Under the pieces are notes generated by a model. It was not told the origin of the DNA and made no database searches. It saw only the letters and a program-made list of their open reading frames with translations. Source: Halichondria panicea (lineage: Eukaryota > Porifera > Demospongiae > Suberitida > Halichondriidae). Taken from it: a stretch of DNA of 64,000 bases. Positions 54,861 to 64,000 of the stretch are shown piece after piece. The stretch lies in contig NC_087378.1 in the NCBI RefSeq assembly GCF_963675165.1, positions 6,629,205 through 6,693,204 of the forward strand. The letters are read 5' to 3'. Every line of letters begins with the position of its first letter. Positions within the stretch are counted from its first letter, which is position 1. The translations under genes and the position numbers were made by a program.

Positions 54861-57800
54861 TTAGAATTCAAATTCAAAGTCAAAATATGCTGGATCAAAA
54901 GTGTGCACTCGAACGTAACCATCCTCTCCACCACTGCTATAACTGCACGAGAAAGAACAATATAATAATTATTATTTTATACACTATCTTTACACAAAAT
55001 TAGATAAGCAATTAGATAAGCTGACCTCTTGCCGTCTGGGTGAAATGCAAGGCTGTTTATAGGCCCAAAATGACCTTTGACCCTCCCTATCTCTTCTTCG
55101 AAGACAAGGTGGTAGAATCGAGCATCAAATTTCCCAGCCTTTGTGGTAGTCGTGGTTACCTCCATAGCCTCTTGACCTCCACCAAGCACCACCTATAACA
55201 ATGGTCACAGATGCAATTAACCCTTTCCCTGCTTTAATTAAAAGTGAATATTCGCATATTTTGTTTAAAAAATTTATAACTCATGAACCGTATATTGAAA
55301 ACACTTGTAACAAAGTTCCACAGATAGAACCGGACCTGTCGCATCCATGGAATCATCACTGTTGCCTAGCAACCAACCACCACCCCACAAATAACAATTG
55401 TTAACAAAAATTCACAATTATGTACACAAACAATATTGTATGATGTTACGAAGTTACTGAACACATAATATAAGTGTTCAGAATGTTCTCACGGTGACAT
55501 GGCTCACTCAGGACTCAATCAGGATCTGCAGAAACTTGTATTTGAGGTTCTATCGGCAGACGCCCTTTTCCCGGGAAATATTTTCTTCACCTACACACAG
55601 GTTTACAAGTTTAATGGTGGCTCATGATGTCCACTGTTGTACTAACTAGCCTAAACAAACCTATAGTGAAGCTATCAAGACTACAAATGCTACTCTATAG
55701 TGACTTACCAGGTTCAGGAAGATGGTCCACCTCAAGTGCGTCTTCCTCAGGATTCTCAGGCTCTTTCTTTTTAGCTTGACCTCTGAAAGGAAGCTTCCTA
55801 CCTAGCTATGATCCCAGCCACTGTCCTCTCACTCTACAAGGCCATAGGCATTGATATTCTCACTCTATAGCTTCCCTAGAACCTCCCTGAGGTTGTACTA
55901 CAAAGATCTTGTAGCAATTATAAAACGGTCAATTTTCTTTCGACGATTCTGATCGAACCGTACCTCGAAGCAAAATATTAAAAATACCATGTGGAAGAGC
56001 AGCTCAATGCGCATGTGCTGGTACCTGCAGCGTGCGCATAGCTCCAACACAGCGTGCACAATGATTTTTTGAAATTTATCAGTAGCCATGCCGACTATAG
56101 TCGGCTAAAGCGGGGAAAGGGTTAATATTGTGGCTAAGAGTGCAAGCAATGGCAAGGATACTATTAACCTTGCCAGTGCTTGTTATGAGTGCTATTAATC
56201 CCTTACGAGTAGCCATACTATTGATTGTTAATCGTTTGTGATGCAGTTTTAAGGACATTTTTAGCTGCAGTTTCAGTGAAAAAATTATCCGCAGCCGTTA
56301 TTCGAACGTGCGGTCGTCAAGGCAGTAATTGCACGTCGTTAATGACAACGTGCAATTACTGATACACGATTAATCACTGTACGAATCACAGTGAATAATA
56401 GGACAACATGCGATTACAAGTATAACTATTATAGAGCTGTTAATGTATTGTTCACGATAATAGTTATGTATAGAATGCTTACATGATTTCTAAGTGGAGA
56501 GATAGCCGCAGAGTTAACGGGTCTATCTGTGAGATAGGTTTTGATGATGTCCAGCTTCTCAGAATCGTACAACTGCAAAAGAAAAGAATAAGTTTGTACA
56601 TAGCCTAAAATGTCAGGAGAACATCCGTACCTTAGCTGTCGTGTCTTTGCTAGAGGCAATGAACATGGTGTGATCATTTGAGAGCTGAACATCAGAAATG
56701 AGACTCTTCTGCTTCCTGACTGAGTTGACCAATTCACCACCACCCTGTGTAGTAACAAGAATTTAGGGTTTCATTTAGTTTGCGAGCACATAATCCTTTC
56801 TGAAATTGATTCCTTACATGGAGTTAGATGCACAATAAATCCAAAATTGTATGGTTAATGATGTCATTATTCTATAAATGCTGGGGGGGGGGGAGCTTCC
56901 CGCCCACTACCTGCAAGTACACAATTACATGTTTCAGTACAGTCCTTACATTGATAATATCAAACTGTGAAATGGATCCATCTTCGTGTCCTGTGATAAC
57001 ATACTGGTCAAACGGTCCCCACACTGCAGACGTCACCTTGCTAGGCTTGATCACTGTCTTCCTACTCGCAAAACAACAATTGGATAGATATGACAATTCT
57101 GCATGTGTATACGATAGAGAGCAAACTAGCTGAAATGTCATCCTATATCTAGAATTTGTCCTTTCGAACACCAATAAATAATTATTACACAATAATTATG
57201 ATAGCTTACCCTATGGGGGACTCAGTTGCTCTGATGTCATAGAGGATAATCTCACAATTCAGGCCCAAGGCTGCGTCAGTCGAGTACATGAGGTAGTTGC
57301 CGTTGTGAGAGAACCCACACGTTCGAACTGCCGACCCTGTCCCAAAATTAGACACCTCCTTCCCAGTCTCAACGTCCCACAGTCTTGCAGAGTTGTCTGC
57401 AGACCCTGTAAACACTCGAGATGTATCCTCTACAGTACAACGTCAAGGAAGCAAACTATCACGATAAACAGTAAAATAACATTTCATTACTGTAAGCGTT
57501 CTAATTATAGAATCAGCCTCGGTGAGGACGCCCTCTTTTATAACACCCATATACTACCAATATAAAACGGTACATTATTTCTAGAAAAATAATAATTTTG
57601 TATTGGTTCTATAATTAGAACGATTACGGTATGCTACAGAACGACAGAGGGATACGGTTTACATCAATGCACCACACAGCTCCGCCATGGCCATTGTAGG
57701 TGCCTAGTCTCTCTCCATTTGCTGAGAAATAGACACTGGGTTTATTATCTTTGGCTACAGTGAACAGTAGGTCTCCATCTCTGTTGTACTTGATCTGAGT

Positions 57801-57908
57801 GATGGCCCTCTCATGGCCATGCAGCATTAGAGGCCTCTGGAGTGTGGGGTGCACAAGTGAGTAGTATTCTGATCACACTGTACTACTATCTAGCTAGTAA
57901 CTCACCAT
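54861..57908 (-). CDS. EIF3I: Translation initiation factor eIF3 subunit i
   Basis: WD-repeat propeller subunit of the eIF3 complex, which recruits mRNA to the 40S ribosome. Eight coding exons: 57908-57906, 57836-57663, 57427-57210, 57061-56950, 56744-56631, 56572-56483, 55192-55026, 54942-54861; 319 residues (human 325). The start ATG is the last codon of its exon and joins [18 protein letters not shown], matching human MKPILLQGHERSITQIKYN. Other matches: [103 protein letters not shown]. The last donor but one, GTCAGC, is weak. Its introns contain a TTAA element (55221-56121), a hairpin (56323-56361) and a TA-flanked element (57490-57629). Confidence 0.95.
55221..56121. mobile_element. piggyBac-like TTAA-flanked element, non-autonomous
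   Basis: 901 bp in an EIF3I intron, bounded by TTAA at 55217-55220 and 56122-56125. Inverted ends CCCTTTCCC(T/C)GCTTTA differ at one base over 16. TTAA target sites and CCCTTT-type ends fit the piggyBac superfamily. The interior has only short frames: 56089-55898 (-), starting [20 protein letters not shown], and 55499-55627 (+), starting [20 protein letters not shown]. Neither resembles a piggyBac transposase. On the minus strand a splice-flanked Lys/Glu-rich piece ([20 protein letters not shown], about 55710-55788) may be part of a captured or remnant gene. Confidence 0.75.
56323..56361. repeat. Short perfect hairpin in an EIF3I intron
   Basis: CAGTAATTGCACGT is followed 11 bases later by its exact complement ACGTGCAATTACTG. 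Looser inverted similarity surrounds it (GTTATTCGAACGTG, TGTACGAATCAC), so it may be the core of a decayed miniature element. Confidence 0.6.
57490..57629. mobile_element. TA-flanked miniature element in an EIF3I intron
   Basis: 140 bp flanked by TA. The left end CTGTAAGCGTTCTAATTATA answers to the right end TATAATTAGAACGATTACGG. No coding capacity. The ends belong to the same CCGTA style as the other small elements here. Confidence 0.75.
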
Positions 57909-58643
57909 TTCTTTACTTCCTTTGTACACTACACGTGGTTGGGGGGGAACTTTGTACCTTTCTCTTTCTTGTCTCTCTGCTCTTTCTCTAGGCCTCCGAT
58001 CAAAGCCGCGGTAATTTGCTCTGTTGTAACTAACGCATGCGCACAACTCACCACGTGTATTAGCTATCCACATGGTATAGTCCACACACACAAGACAAGC
58101 ACTACTTTACATCAAGCCATAGACCCTGGACAAAATTAGGTCCTCCGAAAACAATCAACATTCTACCTTACTCCAGGTATTTCTTCAGGTATTTCTTCAG
58201 GTATTTCTTCTTTGAAATCACAGAAGTAAATATTGGATATGTAATCATTTTTCTTACATTCCTTCAGTTATCATCTCTGAACTGTTTGAGTGCTTACTGC
58301 TGTCGTGAGGAGGGACTGTGCTTGTACCGTGAAAAGCTAGACGTCAACACGGAGGCTCCGTGGGAACCTAGCTAACACCAGTGGGGGGAAGAGTCAAGAC
58401 AACTGGCCCACCATCAATGGGGTTAAAGCTCTTCTGGTTAGTCCAATTGTTCAATACCCTCCTCAGAGGAGCGTCTGACCACTCTTAGTTACGGTTTTAT
58501 AAGAAAATTCTAGTGATTTAATCAAATTAGAGGCAGTAAAGAACTGGATGCACGCATGATTTGCTTCTCATGGCAGTTGGCATTATAATATTATTATGTA
58601 ATAGAATGCTTCAACGTCTCTCTGCAAGTTACTATCTTCTATC
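57909..58643. promoter_or_regulatory. Intergenic region between EIF3I and ODC1
   Basis: 735 bp between divergent start codons, expected to hold both promoters and 5' leaders. A 13-bp unit (CAGGTATTTCTT plus one base) is repeated three times at about 58172-58210. No other gene seen. Confidence 0.5.
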
Positions 58644-60977
58644 ATGGAGCTGAGCGTTGCCTCTATCCACGTTGAAACTGTTTCACACAAGATAACACTA
58701 CAAGAATACCTACAAGTGAAGATTTCTGCACCAGGAAGGGAGGTGTGTTTTGGTTTTCATGTTTAATCGTGTAGGCCTTTATCAAGACCAAAACCATTCA
58801 TGCTCTGATTACTCTTCCTACAGGACTGTGATGACCCATTCTATGTTGTTGACCTTGGTCGGGTACTGGAACTCCATAGAGACTGGGTGACTGTCCTGCC
58901 CACTGTCACTCCATTCTATGCTGTCAAGTGCAACAACGACCCAGCTCTCTTGAAGACACTCGCTGCACTAGGGACTGGCTTCGACTGTGCAAGCAAGGTG
59001 TGTGTCGCTCTGTAGATCTGTGCGACACATAACTTGCATGTAGTTGATGCAATGTATTGCTGCATGAACCTTAAGTTGAGGTATCTCAAAGCCTTAGGTG
59101 CCACATACCAGGAGCTGTTTCTTTTCATGTGCTCCTTAACATACCGTATAGCGGGAAATTTTCGCTATTTGGCTCCCAGAGCCCTCAGCAGAAATTTTCG
59201 CGGTTTTAATTTTCGTGTCAATGCCAATAAACCACACCCACCAATAGGTTTTGCACCTGCGTATACCGGTGCGTGGGAGTTTATCCCAGTTTTAATTTTC
59301 GCGTTGACTACTCTGCCTCGAAAAACGCGAAAATTTGCACCCCACGAAAATTTCCCGCTATACGGTACTCATTGGTATTTGATTAGTGGTCATGAGAAGT
59401 CACCTCATACTTATGTAATATTATTTTGCAGACTGAAATCATGAGCGTGTTGGATATGGGGGTGTCTCCAGATCACATTATTTATGCCAACCCATGTAAG
59501 CAAGTGTCCCACATCAAGTATGCAGCCAGGAAAGGTGTGAATATGGTGACCTTTGACAATGAGTTGGAGCTGTACAAGTTTCACAAACACTTTCCATGTG
59601 CTAAGTGAGTGTGACTCAGAAATGATAGTGTTTGTGTCATCGTGTAGTCGTCTTAAACGTACAAACTTAACGACGATTGATGCATTATATCTTTACAGGC
59701 TAGTGCTGCGTATCAGAGCTGATGACCCGGAGGCTCTCTGTCAGCTTGGGGTGAAGTTTGGCTGCTCAGTACCTGAAGGCAAAGCTCTTCTCAACATTGC
59801 TAGAAGCCTGGGCCTGAAAGTGGTGGGTATTAGGTGAGTAGTAGACAAGTAGCTTGTTGAGTGTGGAGCAGTGATGATATGAATGACTTGCCCTCAATGA
59901 CCTCATTGTGATTAGAAGTCGATTGTTTTCTGAGCAACTTTTCCAGGCAATACATTTTCAATTTTCAATTTTTCTAATTATCGTTATTATTGTGTTGCCT
60001 CTACATTTTCTCAGTTTTCATGTCGGGAGTGGATCTCAATCTCCCAGAGCGTATGAGCTAGCTCTGAAGATGTCTGCTGAACTATTTGAGTACGGCTATG
60101 AGATTGGCTATCAGTTCAGTCTGCTGGACATTGGAGGAGGTTTCCCTGGAAACAAGGGCTCTACAGAGGTCTTCCAGCGAGTGGCCAGTACCATCAACTC
60201 CAGCCTGGACTCTCTCTTCAGCTCATTTCCAGGACTCACTGTCATCGCTGAGCCAGGTGAAATTCTCAACTAAGTGTGGTCATTCTGTATTTTAGAGCGT
60301 TGATTATTTTTAGAACAGAAAGGGCTACATAGAAATTTTATTTAGTTTATCATTTGTCTGTACAGGTCGCTACTTTGCCTGCTCTACTCACGCAATAGCC
60401 GTAAACATCACCAGCAAGAGGGTGTCCCTCACTGATGAAGGGTGGAAGTTCATGTACTATGTCAACGATGGTGTGTACGGTTCGTTCAACTGTATCATGT
60501 TTGACCACGTCACTCCAACTCCTGCTGTCCTCAAGGTTCGTAAGAATTTCACCAGTATCGCTCTTGTTCACCCCTTCCCCAGGAAACCAGTGGTCCTCTC
60601 CAGCGCTCTAGTTTGTGGGGACCTACCTGTGACGGCTTAGACACTCTAGGAGAAGCTCTCCTACCTGAGCTGAGCATTGGGGACTGGCTCTACTTTGACA
60701 ACATGGGTGCTTACACCATCTCAGCCTCAAGCACTTTCAATGGTTTCCTGAAGCCCAAAGTCTACTATTATGTGACAGATGTGTACTTGTGAGTTAGTAT
60801 GCAGTTTCTTAAACTTACATTTATGTACCATTTTTCATACTCAGTGGAGAATTTTTTGATTTGCTCTGTCCTGATGCATCTGGTGTACCCTCCTGTCCTG
60901 TCCCTGTTGCTTTGACTACCCACAGTTCATTCCCAATAGAACTGGCCTTAAAATCACCATCAGTTGAAGTGTACTAA
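58644..60977 (+). CDS. ODC1: Ornithine decarboxylase
   Basis: PLP enzyme making putrescine from ornithine, first step of polyamine synthesis. Eight exons: 58644-58742, 58824-58997, 59432-59604, 59699-59833, 60015-60256, 60366-60535, 60583-60788, 60845-60977; 443 residues (human 461). Active-site elements are intact: FYAVKCNND with the PLP lysine, FHVGSGS, the GGGFPG loop, AEPGRYFA, FDH after YGSFNCIM, and WGPTCDGLD with the catalytic Cys-Asp. Presence of these argues for a real decarboxylase rather than an antizyme inhibitor. STFNGF near the C-terminus matches the family. The human C-terminal degradation tail is replaced by an unrelated sequence ending SVEVY. Intron 2 holds a miniature element. 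Broken copies of the gene follow downstream. Confidence 0.95.
59144..59365. mobile_element. TA-flanked miniature element, CCGTA ends, copy 2
   Basis: 222 bp in ODC1 intron 2, flanked by TA. It starts CCGTATAGCGGGAAATTTTC and ends GAAAATTTCCCGCTATACGG, about 20 bp perfect inverted ends. Same family as 25328-25554 in opposite orientation. Confidence 0.85.
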
Positions 60978-61463
60978 ACAACGATTTTGTGTTTGACGTA
61001 TATACATAATATAATTATACTGTATGTATCTCAATGTGTGTGAATCTGTTGTGTTTGATATTTATTATTCTCTGACAACCTGATGACACTGGTAGCATTA
61101 TTTACCGATCACTGCAAGCTGTCTCCCACGTCAAGTATGCAGCCAAGAAACATGTAGATATTGGTTCTTTGACAAGGATTTGAGTTTCTCAATTTATTTT
61201 CCATCTGCAAAGTGAGTTCTCAAAAGTACTACCTTTGAACTAAATTTGTTTGTTTATGTTGTCATGTAGTCGTCTGAAACTTGGCCAAACTGAGTGGCCA
61301 TTGACACTGACTGTGACAGGCTAGTGCTGCGTATCAGAGCTATTGACCCGGAGGCTCTCTGTCAGCTTGGGGTGAAGTTTGGCTGCTCAGTACCTGAAGG
61401 CAAAGCTCTTCTCAACATTGCTAGAAGCCTGGGCCTGAAAGTGGTGGGTATTAGGTGAGTAGT

Positions 61464-62730
61464 CAGGGTTCTATCTAGTGGGGGGGGGCAGGGGGGAAGC
61501 TTCTCCCCCAAACTATCCAACTTCCCCCCCAAACTATCTAACTTCCCCCCCCAAACTTTCCAGCTTCCCCCCTGGTACCTTCTTGCACTTCCACTGTACT
61601 AATACCCACTTTTGTGGAGTACATGCAGATTGTAGTACTGCCATAGATACTATATTCCTATAGTATCTATGTTATTATACTGCACTATACTATAATTGGG
61701 TAGCCTCCTTCGCAGCCTCTCCTTTTTTTGTTCTTTGTCATAGTTCAATAAGATAAAATACGGGACTGATTGGAGGAACAAAGAAAGAAAGAAGGAAGAG
61801 ACTAAGAAAAAGGAGAGCCTGCCTTGCTAAGTTGCGTGACGGTAGACGAGTGGTAGACGAGTGAAAATGAATGTGGGCAATCACTAGCTGGGCGGAGCCT
61901 GACAGAGCAAAAAGCTACAGCATGCCTACGCATTGCAAACTCTAAATAAAAGCTGTTAGCATCGTAGATAGCAAGCCAGAAAATCAAGCGTGGAGACATC
62001 GTAGACGAGGGCTTACCTAGTAAAGACTAAAGAGACTAAATATCTAAATTTAGCTCAGTTTTTTTCCTGAGTTCAGAACAGACCCACTTGATTAGTAGAT
62101 ATAATTATTACAGCAGTATAGTCTACTCTACTCTAGTCTTTCATACTTCCTCTACTGACTAAAGGTCTCACGAAGGCTGACTCTACTGCACTGTACTGTA
62201 CTGTTCATAACAGATTATGTTCCTGGTAAATGCGCTCCAAGTACTGTGTGGGAGGACAGTTATTGAGGTTTTCTCTCGCCCACGCTCGTTAAAATTTGTC
62301 TACGTCAGTAGGGGATCACGCGACTTAGCAAGGCAGGCTCTCCTTTTTCTTAGTTGCTTCCTTCTTTCTTTCTTTGTTCCTCCAATTTTCTCTTCTGTGA
62401 CAAAGAACAGAAAAAGGAGAGGCTGCGAAGGAGGCTAATAATTGGGTAATCTAATAACTAGTGCTCTAGAAGAAGTTATTTATCACTACAAACATTCCAA
62501 GCAAAGAAGAATAATGCTTTAATAATTATACACATTTGTGAACCTCTATTTGTGCACCTCAAATTTTTAAGTAAAAGACCTTATTTGGCTCAAATTGCGT
62601 CTCTGGCCATCTAGAATAAAAAATTTTCCGGGGAAGGACCCCTGGACCCCCTTTTCAGCCTACGGCTCGTGCTTTGCACTCGCCGTAGGCTTCCCCCCCC
62701 CCCAAAATATTTCTTCTAGATAGAACCCTG
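61464..62730. mobile_element. CAGGG-ended element with 5-bp duplication
   Basis: Inserted in the fourth intron of ODC1 pseudogene copy A. The active gene supplies the empty site: GTGAGTAGTAGACAAG there becomes GTGAGTAGT, element, GTAGTAGACAAG here, so GTAGT (61459-61463, 62731-62735) is a 5-bp target duplication. Ends are CAGGGTTCTATCTAG inverted, followed by G/C runs. CAGGG ends recall hAT elements, which usually duplicate 8 bp; a 5-bp duplication is less usual. No transposase. Length 1,267 bp, of which about 745 bp is a second element and its duplication. Confidence 0.8.
61701..62437. mobile_element. TAGCCTC element nested in the CAGGG element
   Basis: 737 bp flanked by perfect ATAATTGGG repeats (61692-61700, 62438-62446). 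Inverted ends begin TAGCCTCCTTCGCAGCCTCT and similarity continues in blocks for about 130 bp, including AAAAAGGAGAGCCTGCCTTG near 61806 and its complement near 62327. The central 480 bp has no recognised coding sequence. Long inverted ends and a 9-bp duplication mark it as Mutator-like. Confidence 0.82.
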
Positions 62731-63639
62731 GTAGTAGACAAGTAGCTTGTTGAGTGTGGAGCAGTGATGATATGAATGACTTGCCCTCAATGACCTCATT
62801 GTGATTAGAAGTCGATTGTTTTCTGAGCTACATGTACTTTCCTAAAGCAATGATTTTTCTAATTATGGTTATTAATGTGTTACCTACTACATTTTGTCCT
62901 TCCAGAGCATATGAGCTAACTCTGAAGATGTCTGCTGAACTGTTTGAGTACAGCTATATGTGATTGGCTGTCGGTTCAGTCTGCTGGACATTGGAAGAAG
63001 TTTATATAGAGACAGAGGCTCTAACGAAGTCTTTCAGCGAGTGGTCAGTGCGATCAACTCCAGTCTGGACTCTTTCTTTAGCTCATTCCCAGGACTCACT
63101 GTCATCGCTGAGCCAGGTGATTAAAGTGAAATTGTCAACTAAAGGCTACTATACACCAAGGTTGCTTGTTGTATGGTGGCTTTATGGTACAAATTGGAAA
63201 GTGTCATCCGGCCTACATGTATATAGCTCTTTGAATGGTATTTCAGAGCATTTGTGAACCAAAAGCTACATGGACTTATGGTTGAATTTGAGTTCCATCC
63301 ATGGTTATCGTTTATCTGTACAGGTCGCCACTTTGCCTGCTCTACTGACGCAATAAACATCACCAGCAAGAGGGTGTCCCTCACTGATGAAGGGTGGAAG
63401 TTCACTACGTCAACGAAGGTGTCACTGCATTCATAGATTTTGTGAAACTGTTGTGGCCAGATAGCTTGTGTGAGCACATAGAACATGTATGCCACACAAT
63501 AAAGTTGGTGCTGATACACATAAAGATGAGATCTGGATATTTATCGGCATAATTGGGTCCCTTGTGGACAATGATGACAGTGGACCTCCTTCGATGTGCC
63601 AATCTCATAGCCGTACTGAAACTGTTACGCAGGCATGTT

Positions 63640-64000
63640 CAGAGCCACCGGCATTAGGTGAGCATTAATTAGGAAATTAGTGAGCCCTTGTTCAGTGTAC
63701 ATTTGTAGCAGTGATGATTATAATGACTTGCCCTCAATGACTTCATTGTGATTATGTGTCGATTATTTTCTGAGCAACTTTTCTGAACAGTTTATTTTTC
63801 TAATTATTGTTGTAAAATATGTGTTGTCTCTTACATTTTTCAGTTTCCGTGTATGGAAGTGCATCTCAATCTTTTCGTCTGAAACGTACGCAACCATTGA
63901 CACATTATCGTGACAAGCTAGCTAGTGCTGCGTATCAGAGCTGATGACCCAGAGGATCTCTGTCAGCTTGCTGTGAAGTTTGGCTGCTCAATACCTGAAG
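63640..64000 (+). pseudogene. ODC1 pseudogene copy B, running off the window
   Basis: At 63641-63850 an intron-4-like stretch recurs (ATGACTTGCCCTCAATGACT, ATTGTGATTATGTGTCGATT). At about 63922-64000 an exon-4 match follows ([19 protein letters not shown]), ending at the window edge. The order, intron 4 before exon 4, shows that a further partial unit starts here. Flanking sequence around 63560-63640 has weak echoes of exon 5 in mixed strands. Confidence 0.65.

Larger units (their letters stand above)
61090..63440 (+). pseudogene. ODC1 pseudogene copy A, split by nested transposons
   Basis: Exon-like blocks follow ODC1 order. About 61100-61214 matches exon 3 (VSHVKYAAKKHVD, then frameshifts). 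61320-61455 matches exon 4 with only a few changes ([17 protein letters not shown]; Asp to Ile in the usual RADDPEA). 62905-63117 matches exon 5 with a stop after EYSY and other frame losses. 63325-63420 matches exon 6 ([24 protein letters not shown]) and then breaks. Exons 1, 2, 7 and 8 were not found. Exon 4 and the first 100 bp of the following intron are nearly identical to the active gene, while other blocks have drifted. Cannot code an enzyme. Confidence 0.85.

Noticed and set aside
58644-60977. Antizyme inhibitor instead of ornithine decarboxylase
   Set aside because: The PLP lysine, the catalytic Cys-Asp and other cofactor residues are intact.

Overview
This is nuclear DNA from an animal, not a prokaryote. 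Almost every gene is split into short exons with GT/AG borders, introns are mostly 50-700 bp, and gene content is metazoan: kidney-type glutaminase, HMG-CoA lyase, NKAIN, CFAP95, an MFSD2-type transporter, mitochondrial enoyl-CoA hydratase, syntenin, OSER1, nucleoporin TPR, tektin-2, eIF3i and ornithine decarboxylase. Compact spacing, intron-rich conserved genes and many small DNA transposons would fit an early-branching animal such as a demosponge. That placement is inference; no marker in the window proves it.

Layout. At 1-994 (+) is the 3' part of an unrecognised gene. GLS (1137-5486, -), HMGCL (5698-7698, -) and NKAIN (7901-11051, -) follow on one strand, then a small secreted helical protein (11205-12031, -). 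CFAP95 (12229-13150, +) is head-to-head with that protein. The MFSD2-like gene (13239-16549, -) is head-to-head with ECHS1 (16905-18544, +). Syntenin (18901-21075, -) is head-to-head with OSER1 (21336-22111, +). TPR fills 22854-52402 (-) in about 37 exons and is head-to-head with tektin-2 (52620-54752, +). EIF3I (54861-57908, -) is head-to-head with ODC1 (58644-60977, +). From about 61.1 kb to the right edge lie broken partial copies of ODC1.

The most distinctive region is one 9.6 kb TPR intron (39924-49495). It holds an array of secreted-protein genes on the TPR strand: three near-identical intronless genes, each coding a duplicated domain, flanked by two disrupted single-domain relatives. 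I do not recognise the family.

The second theme is DNA transposons whose target-site duplications can be read directly. A family with TAGYCTC termini and 9-bp duplications (Mutator-like) has four members; one carries a broken piece of a RecQ-type helicase gene (8920-9712), as Pack-MULEs do. Another is nested inside a CAGGG-ended element within the ODC1 pseudogene. A TTAA-flanked piggyBac-like element lies in an EIF3I intron, and five small TA-flanked elements share CCGTA-type ends.

The genes do not form a pathway. Five head-to-head pairs share 0.2-0.7 kb intergenic regions that probably act as two-way promoters. GLS, HMGCL and ECHS1 are mitochondrial metabolic enzymes; CFAP95 and tektin-2 belong to cilia. 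Exon joins were made by eye: for all multi-exon genes except TPR the joined length is a multiple of three, and TPR misses by one base, so one of its borders is slightly wrong.
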